From Bacteroidota bacterium (GTDB lineage: Bacteria; Bacteroidota; Bacteroidia; UBA7662), in NCBI GenBank assembly GCA_016868485.1, contig VGGT01000007.1, forward strand, positions 1 to 23,803: a DNA stretch of 23,803 bases, in the 5' to 3' direction. The position numbers and the translations under genes are program-made. The notes below the pieces were generated by a model. It had not been told where the DNA came from. It ran no database searches and saw nothing but the letters and a program-made list of their open reading frames with translations. Shown piece by piece: positions 7,305 to 14,345 of this stretch. Position 1 is the first letter of the stretch. The number at the start of each line of letters is the position of its first letter.

Positions 7305-7718
7305 TTAAGCCGCCCGAGAATCCGCCGACCAAAAGAAGATTTGAACAATGTCTGTACCCTGTTTTTGATATGCAATATCATAACACACAATAATATGAGT
7401 ATCGTCTAGCTGTTCAATTCTTTGTGTACAATGTTGAAAAGAAAAGCCCCGTTGCATTAACCAATAAATCGGAATTACATTTTGATCTCGGAAAACACCA
7501 ATGGCCTGTAACAACAGCCTCCTATTCCTGCGCAAGAGGGTGTGTGTCTTACGGATGAGGTTGTACTGGGCGGCATTGGTCACATTATGGTATAAACTTC
7601 TGCAGTGATCGTCACAGAATTTCTTATCGCGTCTACCCATCAGGGTTTCTCCACAGTTCATGCAATTTAACGTGGTGTAGATCTGATCATCTGCGCTCAA
7701 AGAAATGGAATCGGACAT
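7305..7718 (-). CDS. Small zinc-ribbon protein of unknown function
   Basis: A 137-residue protein. An N-terminal Cys4 knuckle (C19-x2-C22-x12-C35-x3-C39, in CMNCGETLMGRRDKKFCDDHC) should bind zinc. A basic helical segment (about 55-70, LIRKTHTLLRRNRRLLL) and a C-terminal part that looks like a beta hairpin (THIIVCYDIAY, VQIFFW) follow. I recall similar short Cys4 hypothetical proteins in Bacteroidetes but know of no assigned function. The ATG at 7718 is preferred; the open frame continues 17 codons to 7769 with sequence that looks non-coding. It lies between the muramidase and tRNA-His, on the same strand, 108 bp after the muramidase stop. Confidence 0.7.
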   Translation of the reverse strand: MSDSISLSADDQIYTTLNCMNCGETLMGRRDKKFCDDHCRSLYHNVTNAAQYNLIRKTHTLLRRNRRLLLQAIGVFRDQNVIPIYWLMQRGFSFQHCTQRIEQLDDTHIIVCYDIAYQKQGTDIVQIFFWSADSRAA

Positions 7719-7826
7719 GATGGCAATAATTTTGAACCTCCACAAATGTCGGCACTCAAATCGACCCAAAATCGGCTAAAAGTGTTGAATTCTAGGGCCT
7801 GATAACCAATTCGGCCCCACATTCCA

Positions 7827-8603
7827 TTAACTTCTTCTTTGGCTGATTAATTTATTCTCAAAATCCTCCTTCGTGCCGTTATAGAGGTTCATGTCGACCT
7901 CAACCGAGATTCCAGGGATACGCGAGGTGTGGCTATATTGCCAAAAATGCCATTTTGATGAATCCAGATAGTGCAATTCATCACTTTTCAGGTCACACAT
8001 CCAAATTGGGTTCTTAAAATTACCTTTGATGAGCGCCTGATAAAATCGGGCATTGGTATAAAAAATGGGTTCTCTACCATAGTGGTTTCGCAATATTCGC
8101 TCCAACTCACGTACTTCTTGTATGAACCGTTTTTTGTTATGACTATAACGCAATGCATGATTAAATCTGCGGTCATACTCTAAGTCAATGACCGGCGGTA
8201 AGTTCACCGCATTCTTAGGAACTTTAGCGATAAAATTTCTGGCTTGGAGGCCCGGATCTGAACCGAAAATATAGTAGTGATAGGCACCTCGAGGCAGGTC
8301 ATTTTTCTCGCAGCCTTCTAAATTTTGGGCAAGTCTTTTGTCTGCAAATGTTCTGCCTTCTGTGGCTTTGATGAAACAAAAGCCAATATTGTTGTCGCTC
8401 ACTTTTTTCCAATTGATGGCACCTTGATGATGCGATACGTCAATTCCCCGTAGTTGTGCGTTGACTCGGGTTACGGTCGAGCGGGTAGGAGAATTCGAGA
8501 GGGATAATTCACCAAAAATCGCATGAACTTCAGGCGAAGTCATTGCAATCGATATGAGTGCAGTACAGAAAAACGCACAGATGATGAAGTGATTCTTGTT
8601 CAT
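7827..8603 (-). CDS. Glycoside hydrolase family 25 lysozyme (muramidase)
   Basis: A 258-residue secreted or membrane-anchored GH25 muramidase that would cleave the MurNAc-GlcNAc beta-1,4 bond of peptidoglycan. Residues 1-28 form a signal peptide. The GH25 domain spans about 52-250: GIDVSHHQG (D55), FCFIKATEG (75-83), the catalytic DxE in PPVIDLE (D140, E142), IFYTN, HFWQYS and the late VEVDMN aspartate. All expected acidic residues are present and the length fits a single-domain enzyme without a cell-wall-binding module. The ATG at 8603 gives the signal peptide. Possible jobs are cell-wall remodelling or attack on other bacteria; nothing nearby (immunity protein or T6SS marker) decides this. 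Confidence 0.92.
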   Translation of the reverse strand: MNKNHFIICAFFCTALISIAMTSPEVHAIFGELSLSNSPTRSTVTRVNAQLRGIDVSHHQGAINWKKVSDNNIGFCFIKATEGRTFADKRLAQNLEGCEKNDLPRGAYHYYIFGSDPGLQARNFIAKVPKNAVNLPPVIDLEYDRRFNHALRYSHNKKRFIQEVRELERILRNHYGREPIFYTNARFYQALIKGNFKNPIWMCDLKSDELHYLDSSKWHFWQYSHTSRIPGISVEVDMNLYNGTKEDFENKLISQRRS

Positions 8604-8686
8604 GGAATAAGGTGTTGTTTTAAGAAGTTTGATTAAGTGAAGGATGGAGTGAACGCTTCGAATAGAACAATATTGTATGCCAAATA

Positions 8687-8777
8687 AACGGGTTATTTTG
8701 GGCTATATGTGAACGGGTTTTTTGGGCTATATGAACGGGTTTTTTGGGCTATATGATCGGGTTTTTTGGGTTATTCG
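8687..8777. repeat. 22-bp tandem repeat upstream of ssb, four units
   Basis: The units start at 8687 (25 bp, slightly longer), 8712, 8734 and 8756 (22 bp each). The shared core is ACGGGTTTTTTGGGCTATAT; units 2 and 3 are identical and unit 4 is diverged. The array ends 81 bp before the ssb start codon, between the divergent muramidase and ssb genes, so it could lie in their regulatory region. The rest of this 255-bp gap shows no gene; CATTTTTG near 8830 is one mismatch from a -7 box. Confidence 0.93.
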
Positions 8778-8858
8778 TAATCTTCCGTAAGTATACGTCA
8801 GACATACGATTAATTCCCATCAACCAGTCCATTTTTGCGCTCCTAAACCAAAATTATT

Positions 8859-9209
8859 ATGTCACACATCCGAAATCAGGTGCGCATTATTGGCAACCTG
8901 GGCGCAGATCCGTTGGAGCGCCAAACCAACAACGGAAAATCGGTCACGAACTTCCCTGTGGCCACCAATGAAACCTATGTCAATGAGGCAGGGGAAAAGG
9001 TCAACGAAACCCAATGGCATCAAGTAGTATGCTGGGGTAAATTGGGGACCTTAAGTATGGAACTCCTGAAAAAGGGGATGGAGGTAGTGGTTGAAGGCAA
9101 GATCAGTAACAGGAGTTATGTCGACAAAGAGGGCGTGAAGAGAAATGTGAGCGAGGTGATTGCCTTCGATTTTCTACTGGTTGGACGCAAGCAGGCAGAA
9201 GCAGCCTAA
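8859..9209 (+). CDS. ssb: Single-stranded DNA-binding protein, short form
   Basis: A 116-residue protein that is almost only an SSB OB fold: QVRIIGNLGADPLER at the N-terminus, then VTNFPVATNE, TQWHQVVCWGK, LLKKGMEVVVEGKISNRSY and a final strand. It would bind ssDNA as a tetramer. The usual long linker and acidic DDxIPF tail, which recruits partner proteins, is missing; it ends GRKQAEAA. This suggests an accessory SSB paralogue rather than the main replicative one. The ATG at 8859 is unambiguous. It is a single gene, convergent with the T9SS cargo gene with a gap of 7 bp, and has a 22-bp tandem array upstream. Confidence 0.93.
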   Translation: MSHIRNQVRIIGNLGADPLERQTNNGKSVTNFPVATNETYVNEAGEKVNETQWHQVVCWGKLGTLSMELLKKGMEVVVEGKISNRSYVDKEGVKRNVSEVIAFDFLLVGRKQAEAA

Positions 9210-9216
9210 GATCTGA

Positions 9217-11250
9217 TCAGCGGATAATCACCAATTTTCCGGTCTGTACTTCTCTCGTTTTCATATCCATCACCGAGTATAGATAGAGTCCACTGCTCAG
9301 GGTTTGTTTGCTGTCCGACAGTACATCCCAAGCATGCTCTCCACCTGGTAAAATGCTCTGATCTGGATTGAGACCAAAGACCGAATACCAACCAGCCGTG
9401 CTTCCATTAAACCCAGATTGGGCACGGTGGAATAGGCGGGCCACTACATCACCGCCCACGGTATACACGGATATTTCGGCCTCTTCTGGGAGATTATAGA
9501 AGTAAATTTTTCTTGACCGAGAAGTATTGCCGTCCCAAGCAGCGGATGCACGATAGGGATTGGGATAAACCCCAACATTTTTTGAGCCGCCCTCATGAGC
9601 GGGGGTGCCCGAAAAAACCCTGAATGCATTCGCTGTGCGCGACGACTCCAAGGGCTCCAGACCAATATTGGTGTTTCCCCGATCGAAGGCTGTTAGGATG
9701 TAAACGTATTGCCAGCCGTTGAGGACGTCATTTAGTTTATATGAGTATTGATATCTAGTAGTGTCTCCAGGAAAAAAAACAGGATTGTTTAAGCGGATGG
9801 CATCAAATCCGTTATTGTATCCTACGTTGTTACCGGGCTTATCCCATTGCGACAATAAGGTCGCTCTTGAAGCAACATTACTTAACTGATCATCGCCAGG
9901 GGCTGTTCTGTATAGTCTGTAGCCTTCAAAGTCTTGTTCCTGGGTGATGGGGTCGGTTGTATTTTCGCTGCCTCCGTTCCAATAAAGGGTAACTTCGTTG
10001 TTTCCACTTTCAATACGAACTTTCGGCGGAGGTGGAGGCTCTGGTAAGGTATATCGATCTAATAGTCCATTTCCATTGGCGTCCTCATTTGGATCAAGAA
10101 TACCGTTCATGTTGCGGTCTTCTCCATTGAACGTTCGCCTCGCCCAATCGAGATGCTTTCTGAGGTCAGTTCGTGCAAACCAGGTATCGAGCGGTTGATC
10201 ATCCTTTTGCGGTGCACAAACGGCTGCGAAAACCAACTCCACGGTTTCTCCGGGTTCAATTTGATGGAGAGGTCCAGCGGAGATTAGTTGCACGCGATTG
10301 CCTGGGGTGTTTAGGTTGGCTGCCGGACTAAAATCACCACGGTTTTTCATGCGGTCGTAACGCTGAAGATCATTGGCAGGAGCAGCTACATTGTAGACCC
10401 AGTAGTTGGGATTCAATTTAAATCCAGGTGAAAATGGATTAGCAGGATGTAAAAATTGATTCCCTTGTATGACACCTAGAAACTGCAATGCACCATACGA
10501 GTTGGTAAATGGCCTGTCACCGGCAACATCGTAGGCATATAGGGCAGACAGTGTGTCGTCATAGCCCAGACTGCCTTTGTTAAAAAAGGCACTTCCGCGG
10601 TCATTCGTCACGTTCACATTCCGTACAACGAGGTCGCTCCAGATTCCCAAGTATACGGAGTCCCAGGGCTGTGTGCTGTTGTTGGTAATGCGATAATGAA
10701 AAATGGTGAAGTAATCAGCGAATGGAAAATTCCATGCATAGGTTTCTAATCGAACCCGCGCATTGAGGGGGGTTAGGTGGTTGTTGATCGGTTGATTGGA
10801 GCCAGGGACGATCGTAAATTCGTCGGTAAACGGCACGATATAGTCTTGGTGTGAAACGGCCGAGGTGCTGAAAAACTCACTTCCTTGTAAACTGGATCGG
10901 GTCAATACATTCGTTCCTGGCAGGGGCGAAAATTCGAACCCTGACTTTCCTACTGCATAGCCAGAGGCGTCGTCAACAGCCCCGGTAGAAACAGTTACCT
11001 GACCATTGCTGATGCAACCGATCCAAAGTCCAGCTTCAAAAAGATGCTCTACACCAGAATTGAGTGGGTATTCCATCGAGGGAGGGCCTTGTGGATCGTT
11101 ACGAACATTCGGCCTACCTATCGTGCCGGCATTGGTAATATGAACGCCTATGTTACCTATATTGATGGTTCTCTCTTGGAATTGGGCATTTACTGCTCCT
11201 GTGCTCAGAAGCAAAAAGAGGAGCAGGAAACAAATACGGTGGTTCATCAT
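9217..11250 (-). CDS. Secreted T9SS cargo protein, function unknown
   Basis: 677 residues. An N-terminal signal peptide (about 1-22, ends GAVNA) leads into a long beta-rich region with no family I recognise (GVEHLFEAGLWIGC near 67-79; several WNFPFADYF/YRITNNS-type strands). A calcium-loop-like segment (about 376-399, DRNMNGILDPNEDANGNGLLD) resembles thrombospondin type 3/EF-hand loops and is followed by a proline run. A fibronectin III-like stretch (about 410-540) comes next. Residues about 558-677 resemble the type A T9SS sorting domain (GVYPNPYRA, ISVYTVGGDVV, SSGLYLYSV, ending GKLVIIR). It is probably exported, the tail cut off, and the protein anchored or released. The frame is open to 11331; ATGs at 11250 or 11247 start the signal peptide. 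Confidence 0.85.
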   Translation of the reverse strand: MMNHRICFLLLFLLLSTGAVNAQFQERTINIGNIGVHITNAGTIGRPNVRNDPQGPPSMEYPLNSGVEHLFEAGLWIGCISNGQVTVSTGAVDDASGYAVGKSGFEFSPLPGTNVLTRSSLQGSEFFSTSAVSHQDYIVPFTDEFTIVPGSNQPINNHLTPLNARVRLETYAWNFPFADYFTIFHYRITNNSTQPWDSVYLGIWSDLVVRNVNVTNDRGSAFFNKGSLGYDDTLSALYAYDVAGDRPFTNSYGALQFLGVIQGNQFLHPANPFSPGFKLNPNYWVYNVAAPANDLQRYDRMKNRGDFSPAANLNTPGNRVQLISAGPLHQIEPGETVELVFAAVCAPQKDDQPLDTWFARTDLRKHLDWARRTFNGEDRNMNGILDPNEDANGNGLLDRYTLPEPPPPPKVRIESGNNEVTLYWNGGSENTTDPITQEQDFEGYRLYRTAPGDDQLSNVASRATLLSQWDKPGNNVGYNNGFDAIRLNNPVFFPGDTTRYQYSYKLNDVLNGWQYVYILTAFDRGNTNIGLEPLESSRTANAFRVFSGTPAHEGGSKNVGVYPNPYRASAAWDGNTSRSRKIYFYNLPEEAEISVYTVGGDVVARLFHRAQSGFNGSTAGWYSVFGLNPDQSILPGGEHAWDVLSDSKQTLSSGLYLYSVMDMKTREVQTGKLVIIR

Positions 11251-11254
11251 GGCG

Positions 11255-11262
11255 CAAAAATA
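11255..11262 (-). promoter_or_regulatory. -7 promoter box of the T9SS cargo gene
   Basis: The minus strand reads TATTTTTG, an exact TAnnTTTG match, only 4 nt before the ATG at 11250 and 7 nt before the ATG at 11247. The usual start distance (about 5-8 nt) places transcription at the start codon itself, i.e. a leaderless mRNA. No -33 TTG at the usual spacing was found. It lies in the 37-bp gap after WbqC. Confidence 0.5.
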
Positions 11263-11287
11263 GAAAAACATGCTGCGAAATCGGTAT

Positions 11288-11929
11288 TCAACAGGCAGTT
11301 TTGGCCAAATTCTCGAGGTATAACCGAGCACGTGGATGGCCTAAATTCAACAGAAGATCGATGACCGAAAGATTGTTTAAAAAGCCTGTTTTCGGTGCAA
11401 ATACTTGCTGATATGTGGGAATTAACTCATTTTTAAGGGCATCAACACTGTAAAGGCGACTGCCCGAACCGAAAGAGGCTGTGCCAATGGTTTTGATTTG
11501 GGTGTTCGGACACAGCAATCGAGCAAAAAAAGCCAACAGATGCAAATTCCAGTCAAAAAGCAAGCTGATTTCAGGCTCGTACAATTTCATTAATTCATCT
11601 TGGTAATGTTCCCAATAGGGGGATCTACCATAGTTTGATGTCAACGACCTTAGATGATTTCGTTTCCAAGGAAGCCTGTGGTCGATTCGGGTTTCACCAA
11701 ACAACTGATGGTGTGAGCGCCCTCCCAAAATGGGTATACTCAAAAGCGTAGGGCCTTGGCTACTGGCAATCAGCATCCGATTTCTACCGGTACCTTTTTG
11801 AAAGGAGGTATTTCTATCGAACCTAACTTCCGACAACCGCTGTATATTTGCCATATTGACAATGTTGGGGCAATATTCCAGGATCAAATGATCCGCAGCG
11901 CTGTTTTCAGTATTGTTGCCGACATCCAT
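11288..11929 (-). CDS. WbqC family protein
   Basis: 213 residues with the WbqC-like family pattern: an N-terminal region in which most members have a YxPxxxY-type motif (here LILEYCPNIVNMANI), then FQKGTGRNRMLIASSQGP and LLSIPILGGR near residues 43-70, GRSPYWEHYQDEL, and a C-terminal LGHPRARLYLENL. WbqC homologues occur in O-antigen and surface-glycan loci, but the reaction is not established to my knowledge. The ATG at 11929 is only 11 bp from the divergent GWxTD gene; a later start is possible but would remove family-conserved residues. The T9SS cargo gene follows after 37 bp with its own promoter box. Confidence 0.85.
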   Translation of the reverse strand: MDVGNNTENSAADHLILEYCPNIVNMANIQRLSEVRFDRNTSFQKGTGRNRMLIASSQGPTLLSIPILGGRSHHQLFGETRIDHRLPWKRNHLRSLTSNYGRSPYWEHYQDELMKLYEPEISLLFDWNLHLLAFFARLLCPNTQIKTIGTASFGSGSRLYSVDALKNELIPTYQQVFAPKTGFLNNLSVIDLLLNLGHPRARLYLENLAKTAC

Positions 11930-11940
11930 AAATAAATGCT

Positions 11941-13419
11941 ATGTATGCCACAATAGTAAGAAGTCCTGTTCTTTTTTTCATTCTGTTTCTGTTGGCCAAT
12001 CTGCTTCAATGTTCATACAGCCAAGCCTTGGATTTGCAGGCCAAATCAACGGTGTTTTGCAGACCGGGTGGTGATACCTATGTGGAAGTAAGCCTATCCG
12101 TGAACAGCCGATCGGTACATTTCCAGAAACAGCCAACCGGCCTGCTGCAGGCAGCGGTACGGGTAGAATGGTTTTTTTATCAGGCCGATCGTGTGGTGAA
12201 GACCGACCGCTATCGTTTGAGCAGTCAACCCATTGATTCGGGGCAGTTTCGCGACTTTTCCTTCCTTGATCTACAGCGGTACACGCTTCCACTTGGGGTT
12301 TACCGGATTCAATTGCGCGTTGTGGATTGGAACGACACGTCTAATTACGCCACTACTGAAATGAACGTCGATTTGAAGGCTTGGCCTGAAACCCCCATGT
12401 TTTCCGATGTCATTTTAGCTGAAAGAATGGGTAAGTCGACCCAAACAGGATTGCTGGTGAGAAGTGGCTTGGAGGTGGTTCCCCGGGTCACCGATTACTT
12501 AGGTCATCCCAATGACACTTTGTTTTTCTATACAGAGTTATATGCTTCCGATCAATCGAAAGACAGCTTGCTGTTGTTGAAAGCAACACTGGAGGGGACG
12601 CAAGGCCAGCCGGCACCATGTTGCAGTCGCTTCACCCGGATTTCACCTAAGCAAATTCATGTGTTAACCGACGCATTTCCCATGAGGGATGTGCCTTCGG
12701 GCAATTACCGCCTTCATCTGGAATTGAGAGACGCTGAAAATCAACTCCTCTCTGAGAAATTGGTGGATATTCAGCGACTCAATACCCGCATCGCACCCGA
12801 TTATTCCAAGCTGGAGGAGCCCCAAACGGCATTGAGTTTTGTTCAGTCGATTCGTTCCGAGGACTTGCCAAACCAAGTGGGCAGTGTTCGGCCCTTGTGT
12901 ACGCATACAGAGCAAGCCTATGTCGACCAATTGCTTTCGGCGACTCCGAGCGAACAAACCCGACCCATGCGGACATTTTTACATCACTTTTGGTTGCAAC
13001 GCGACCCCAATGACCCAGCCGGAGCCTGGGCGCGATTTGCATTCAAAGTGGATGAAGTCAATCAAATGTTTTCAACGAAAATCATGAAGGGATTCGAAAC
13101 AGAACGCGGACGAGTTTATCTTCAATACGGCAAGCCGGATAGCCGGACACAAGTGTCCAACGAACCAAGTGCCTATCCCTACGAGATCTGGTGGTACTAC
13201 CACTATAAAGGACAAAGGAACATTCGGTTTGTGTTCTACAATCCAGACATGATTACCAACGACTATGAGCTGCTTCATTCCGAGGCACTTGGAGAGCCCA
13301 ACAATCCGCAGTGGCGACTCATGCTGTTTAGCCGAACAACGGCATTTAGAGATCTAGACGAACAAATGAATCGCGGTCACTACGGCAGCTTTTTAGAACA
13401 GAATTTCAGGAATCAATAA
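11941..13419 (+). CDS. GWxTD domain-containing secreted protein
   Basis: 492 residues: a signal peptide (about 1-28, hydrophobic core LFFILFLLANLL), a beta-rich N-terminal part (30-320) with no clear family, and a C-terminal GWxTD domain (about 330-490) recognised from FWLQRDPNDPAGAWARFAF, VNQMFSTKIMKGFETERGR, VYLQYGKPDS and YPYEIWWYY. The LLQC segment near residue 24 resembles a lipobox but has Gln at -1, so lipoprotein status is doubtful. The function of GWxTD proteins is not established; they are common in Bacteroidetes. Its stop overlaps the ATG of the acyltransferase (TAATG), so the two are probably translationally coupled. A weak -7 candidate TATTGTTG lies at 11911-11918. Confidence 0.86.
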   Translation: MYATIVRSPVLFFILFLLANLLQCSYSQALDLQAKSTVFCRPGGDTYVEVSLSVNSRSVHFQKQPTGLLQAAVRVEWFFYQADRVVKTDRYRLSSQPIDSGQFRDFSFLDLQRYTLPLGVYRIQLRVVDWNDTSNYATTEMNVDLKAWPETPMFSDVILAERMGKSTQTGLLVRSGLEVVPRVTDYLGHPNDTLFFYTELYASDQSKDSLLLLKATLEGTQGQPAPCCSRFTRISPKQIHVLTDAFPMRDVPSGNYRLHLELRDAENQLLSEKLVDIQRLNTRIAPDYSKLEEPQTALSFVQSIRSEDLPNQVGSVRPLCTHTEQAYVDQLLSATPSEQTRPMRTFLHHFWLQRDPNDPAGAWARFAFKVDEVNQMFSTKIMKGFETERGRVYLQYGKPDSRTQVSNEPSAYPYEIWWYYHYKGQRNIRFVFYNPDMITNDYELLHSEALGEPNNPQWRLMLFSRTTAFRDLDEQMNRGHYGSFLEQNFRNQ

Positions 13420-14342
13420 TGCCTAAGGGGCTCATTTTCAAAATTCAAAAGCTCGGAGTACATTGGTTAGCCAGTTGGCCCCTCTCAAGACTGTACCGTT
13501 TGTCAGATTTGCTTTTTCCGATTCTTTACCACATTCTAAGGTACCGAAGAGGATTGGTTCGGGAAAATTTGATGCGGTCCTTTCCTGATCGCAGTCTGAA
13601 TGAGATCAAATCTATAGAAATAGAATATTACCGCTACCTGGGTGATCAGTTTGTGGAGACCATCAAGGCATTTAAGATGGATGATCATGAATTGCGACAC
13701 AGGGTTACCATTGAAAATCCAGAAATATTGGCAGGACTTTTCGAAAAGGGACAATCCATCATGCACCTCCTTGGTCATCATGCCAACTGGGAGTGGTATT
13801 CTAAAATGTTGGCCATGAACATGCAACATACACTGTGGTTTGTCTATAAGCCGCTGAGCCAGGATGGGTTCGAGCATTTGTTGGCTGATATGAGACAAAC
13901 ACATGGAATACAGGTGGTGCCCATGAAAGAAGTTTCGCGTCGATTAAGCAGCAGTCTAGAGAAAGCAGTTTGTTGTTATTTTGGGTCCGATCAATCACCC
14001 ACTGCACACAACCGATTTATGTGGATCCCATTTCTTAATCAACCAACGGCAGTTTTTTTGGGGGCCGAGGAGCTTGCCAAACGCCACAATATGGCCGTGG
14101 TATACGGAAGTATGCGCCGAAAACAACGGGGATATTATTCCATAACGATGGAAAAGTTGACCGAATCCCCTGCCGATTACGAAGCAGGAGCCATAACCCA
14201 ATGGCATTCGGCAGCGCTCGAGCGTCTTCTGCAAGAGCAACCCCAATACTGGTTGTGGTCACACAACCGATGGAAACTCAATCCAAACAAGCACCTGGGC
14301 GTGTCGCCCAATGCTGTTTCAAATCCTAACCCGACCCAATAA
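13419..14342 (+). CDS. LpxL/HtrB-family lysophospholipid or lipid A acyltransferase
   Basis: 307 residues matching the bacterial lipid A biosynthesis acyltransferase family. The catalytic HxxxxE motif is H120-HANW-E125 in LLGHHANWEW; GSDQSPTAHNRFMWIPFLNQ (about 189-208) and the late YWLWSHNRWK are also family features. An N-terminal hydrophobic segment (about 28-40) suggests inner-membrane association. By family it would move an acyl chain from acyl-ACP to a lipid A precursor or related lipid (e.g. ornithine or aminolipids, which some Bacteroidetes homologues may serve). The ATG overlaps the GWxTD stop by one base, and the GT2 gene starts 4 nt after its stop: one operon. Confidence 0.9.
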   Translation: MPKGLIFKIQKLGVHWLASWPLSRLYRLSDLLFPILYHILRYRRGLVRENLMRSFPDRSLNEIKSIEIEYYRYLGDQFVETIKAFKMDDHELRHRVTIENPEILAGLFEKGQSIMHLLGHHANWEWYSKMLAMNMQHTLWFVYKPLSQDGFEHLLADMRQTHGIQVVPMKEVSRRLSSSLEKAVCCYFGSDQSPTAHNRFMWIPFLNQPTAVFLGAEELAKRHNMAVVYGSMRRKQRGYYSITMEKLTESPADYEAGAITQWHSAALERLLQEQPQYWLWSHNRWKLNPNKHLGVSPNAVSNPNPTQ

Positions 14343-14345
14343 ATC

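Noticed and set aside
7000..7332. 110-residue minus-strand open frame across the tRNA-His region
   Set aside because: It consists of the tRNA, its terminator and the 17-bp array read as protein.
7795..7817. GGGCC/GGCCC hairpin after the muramidase gene as a terminator
   Set aside because: The stem is only 5 bp with a 13-nt loop and no T run follows on the minus strand.
7827..8603. GH25 muramidase as a toxin with an immunity gene
   Set aside because: The next gene is a cytoplasmic-looking zinc-ribbon protein and no secretion-system marker is present; a plain cell-wall enzyme is the simpler reading.
8744..8971. 75-residue + strand open frame starting in the 22-bp array
   Set aside because: Its start is repeat sequence and most of it overlaps ssb in another frame; no family resemblance.
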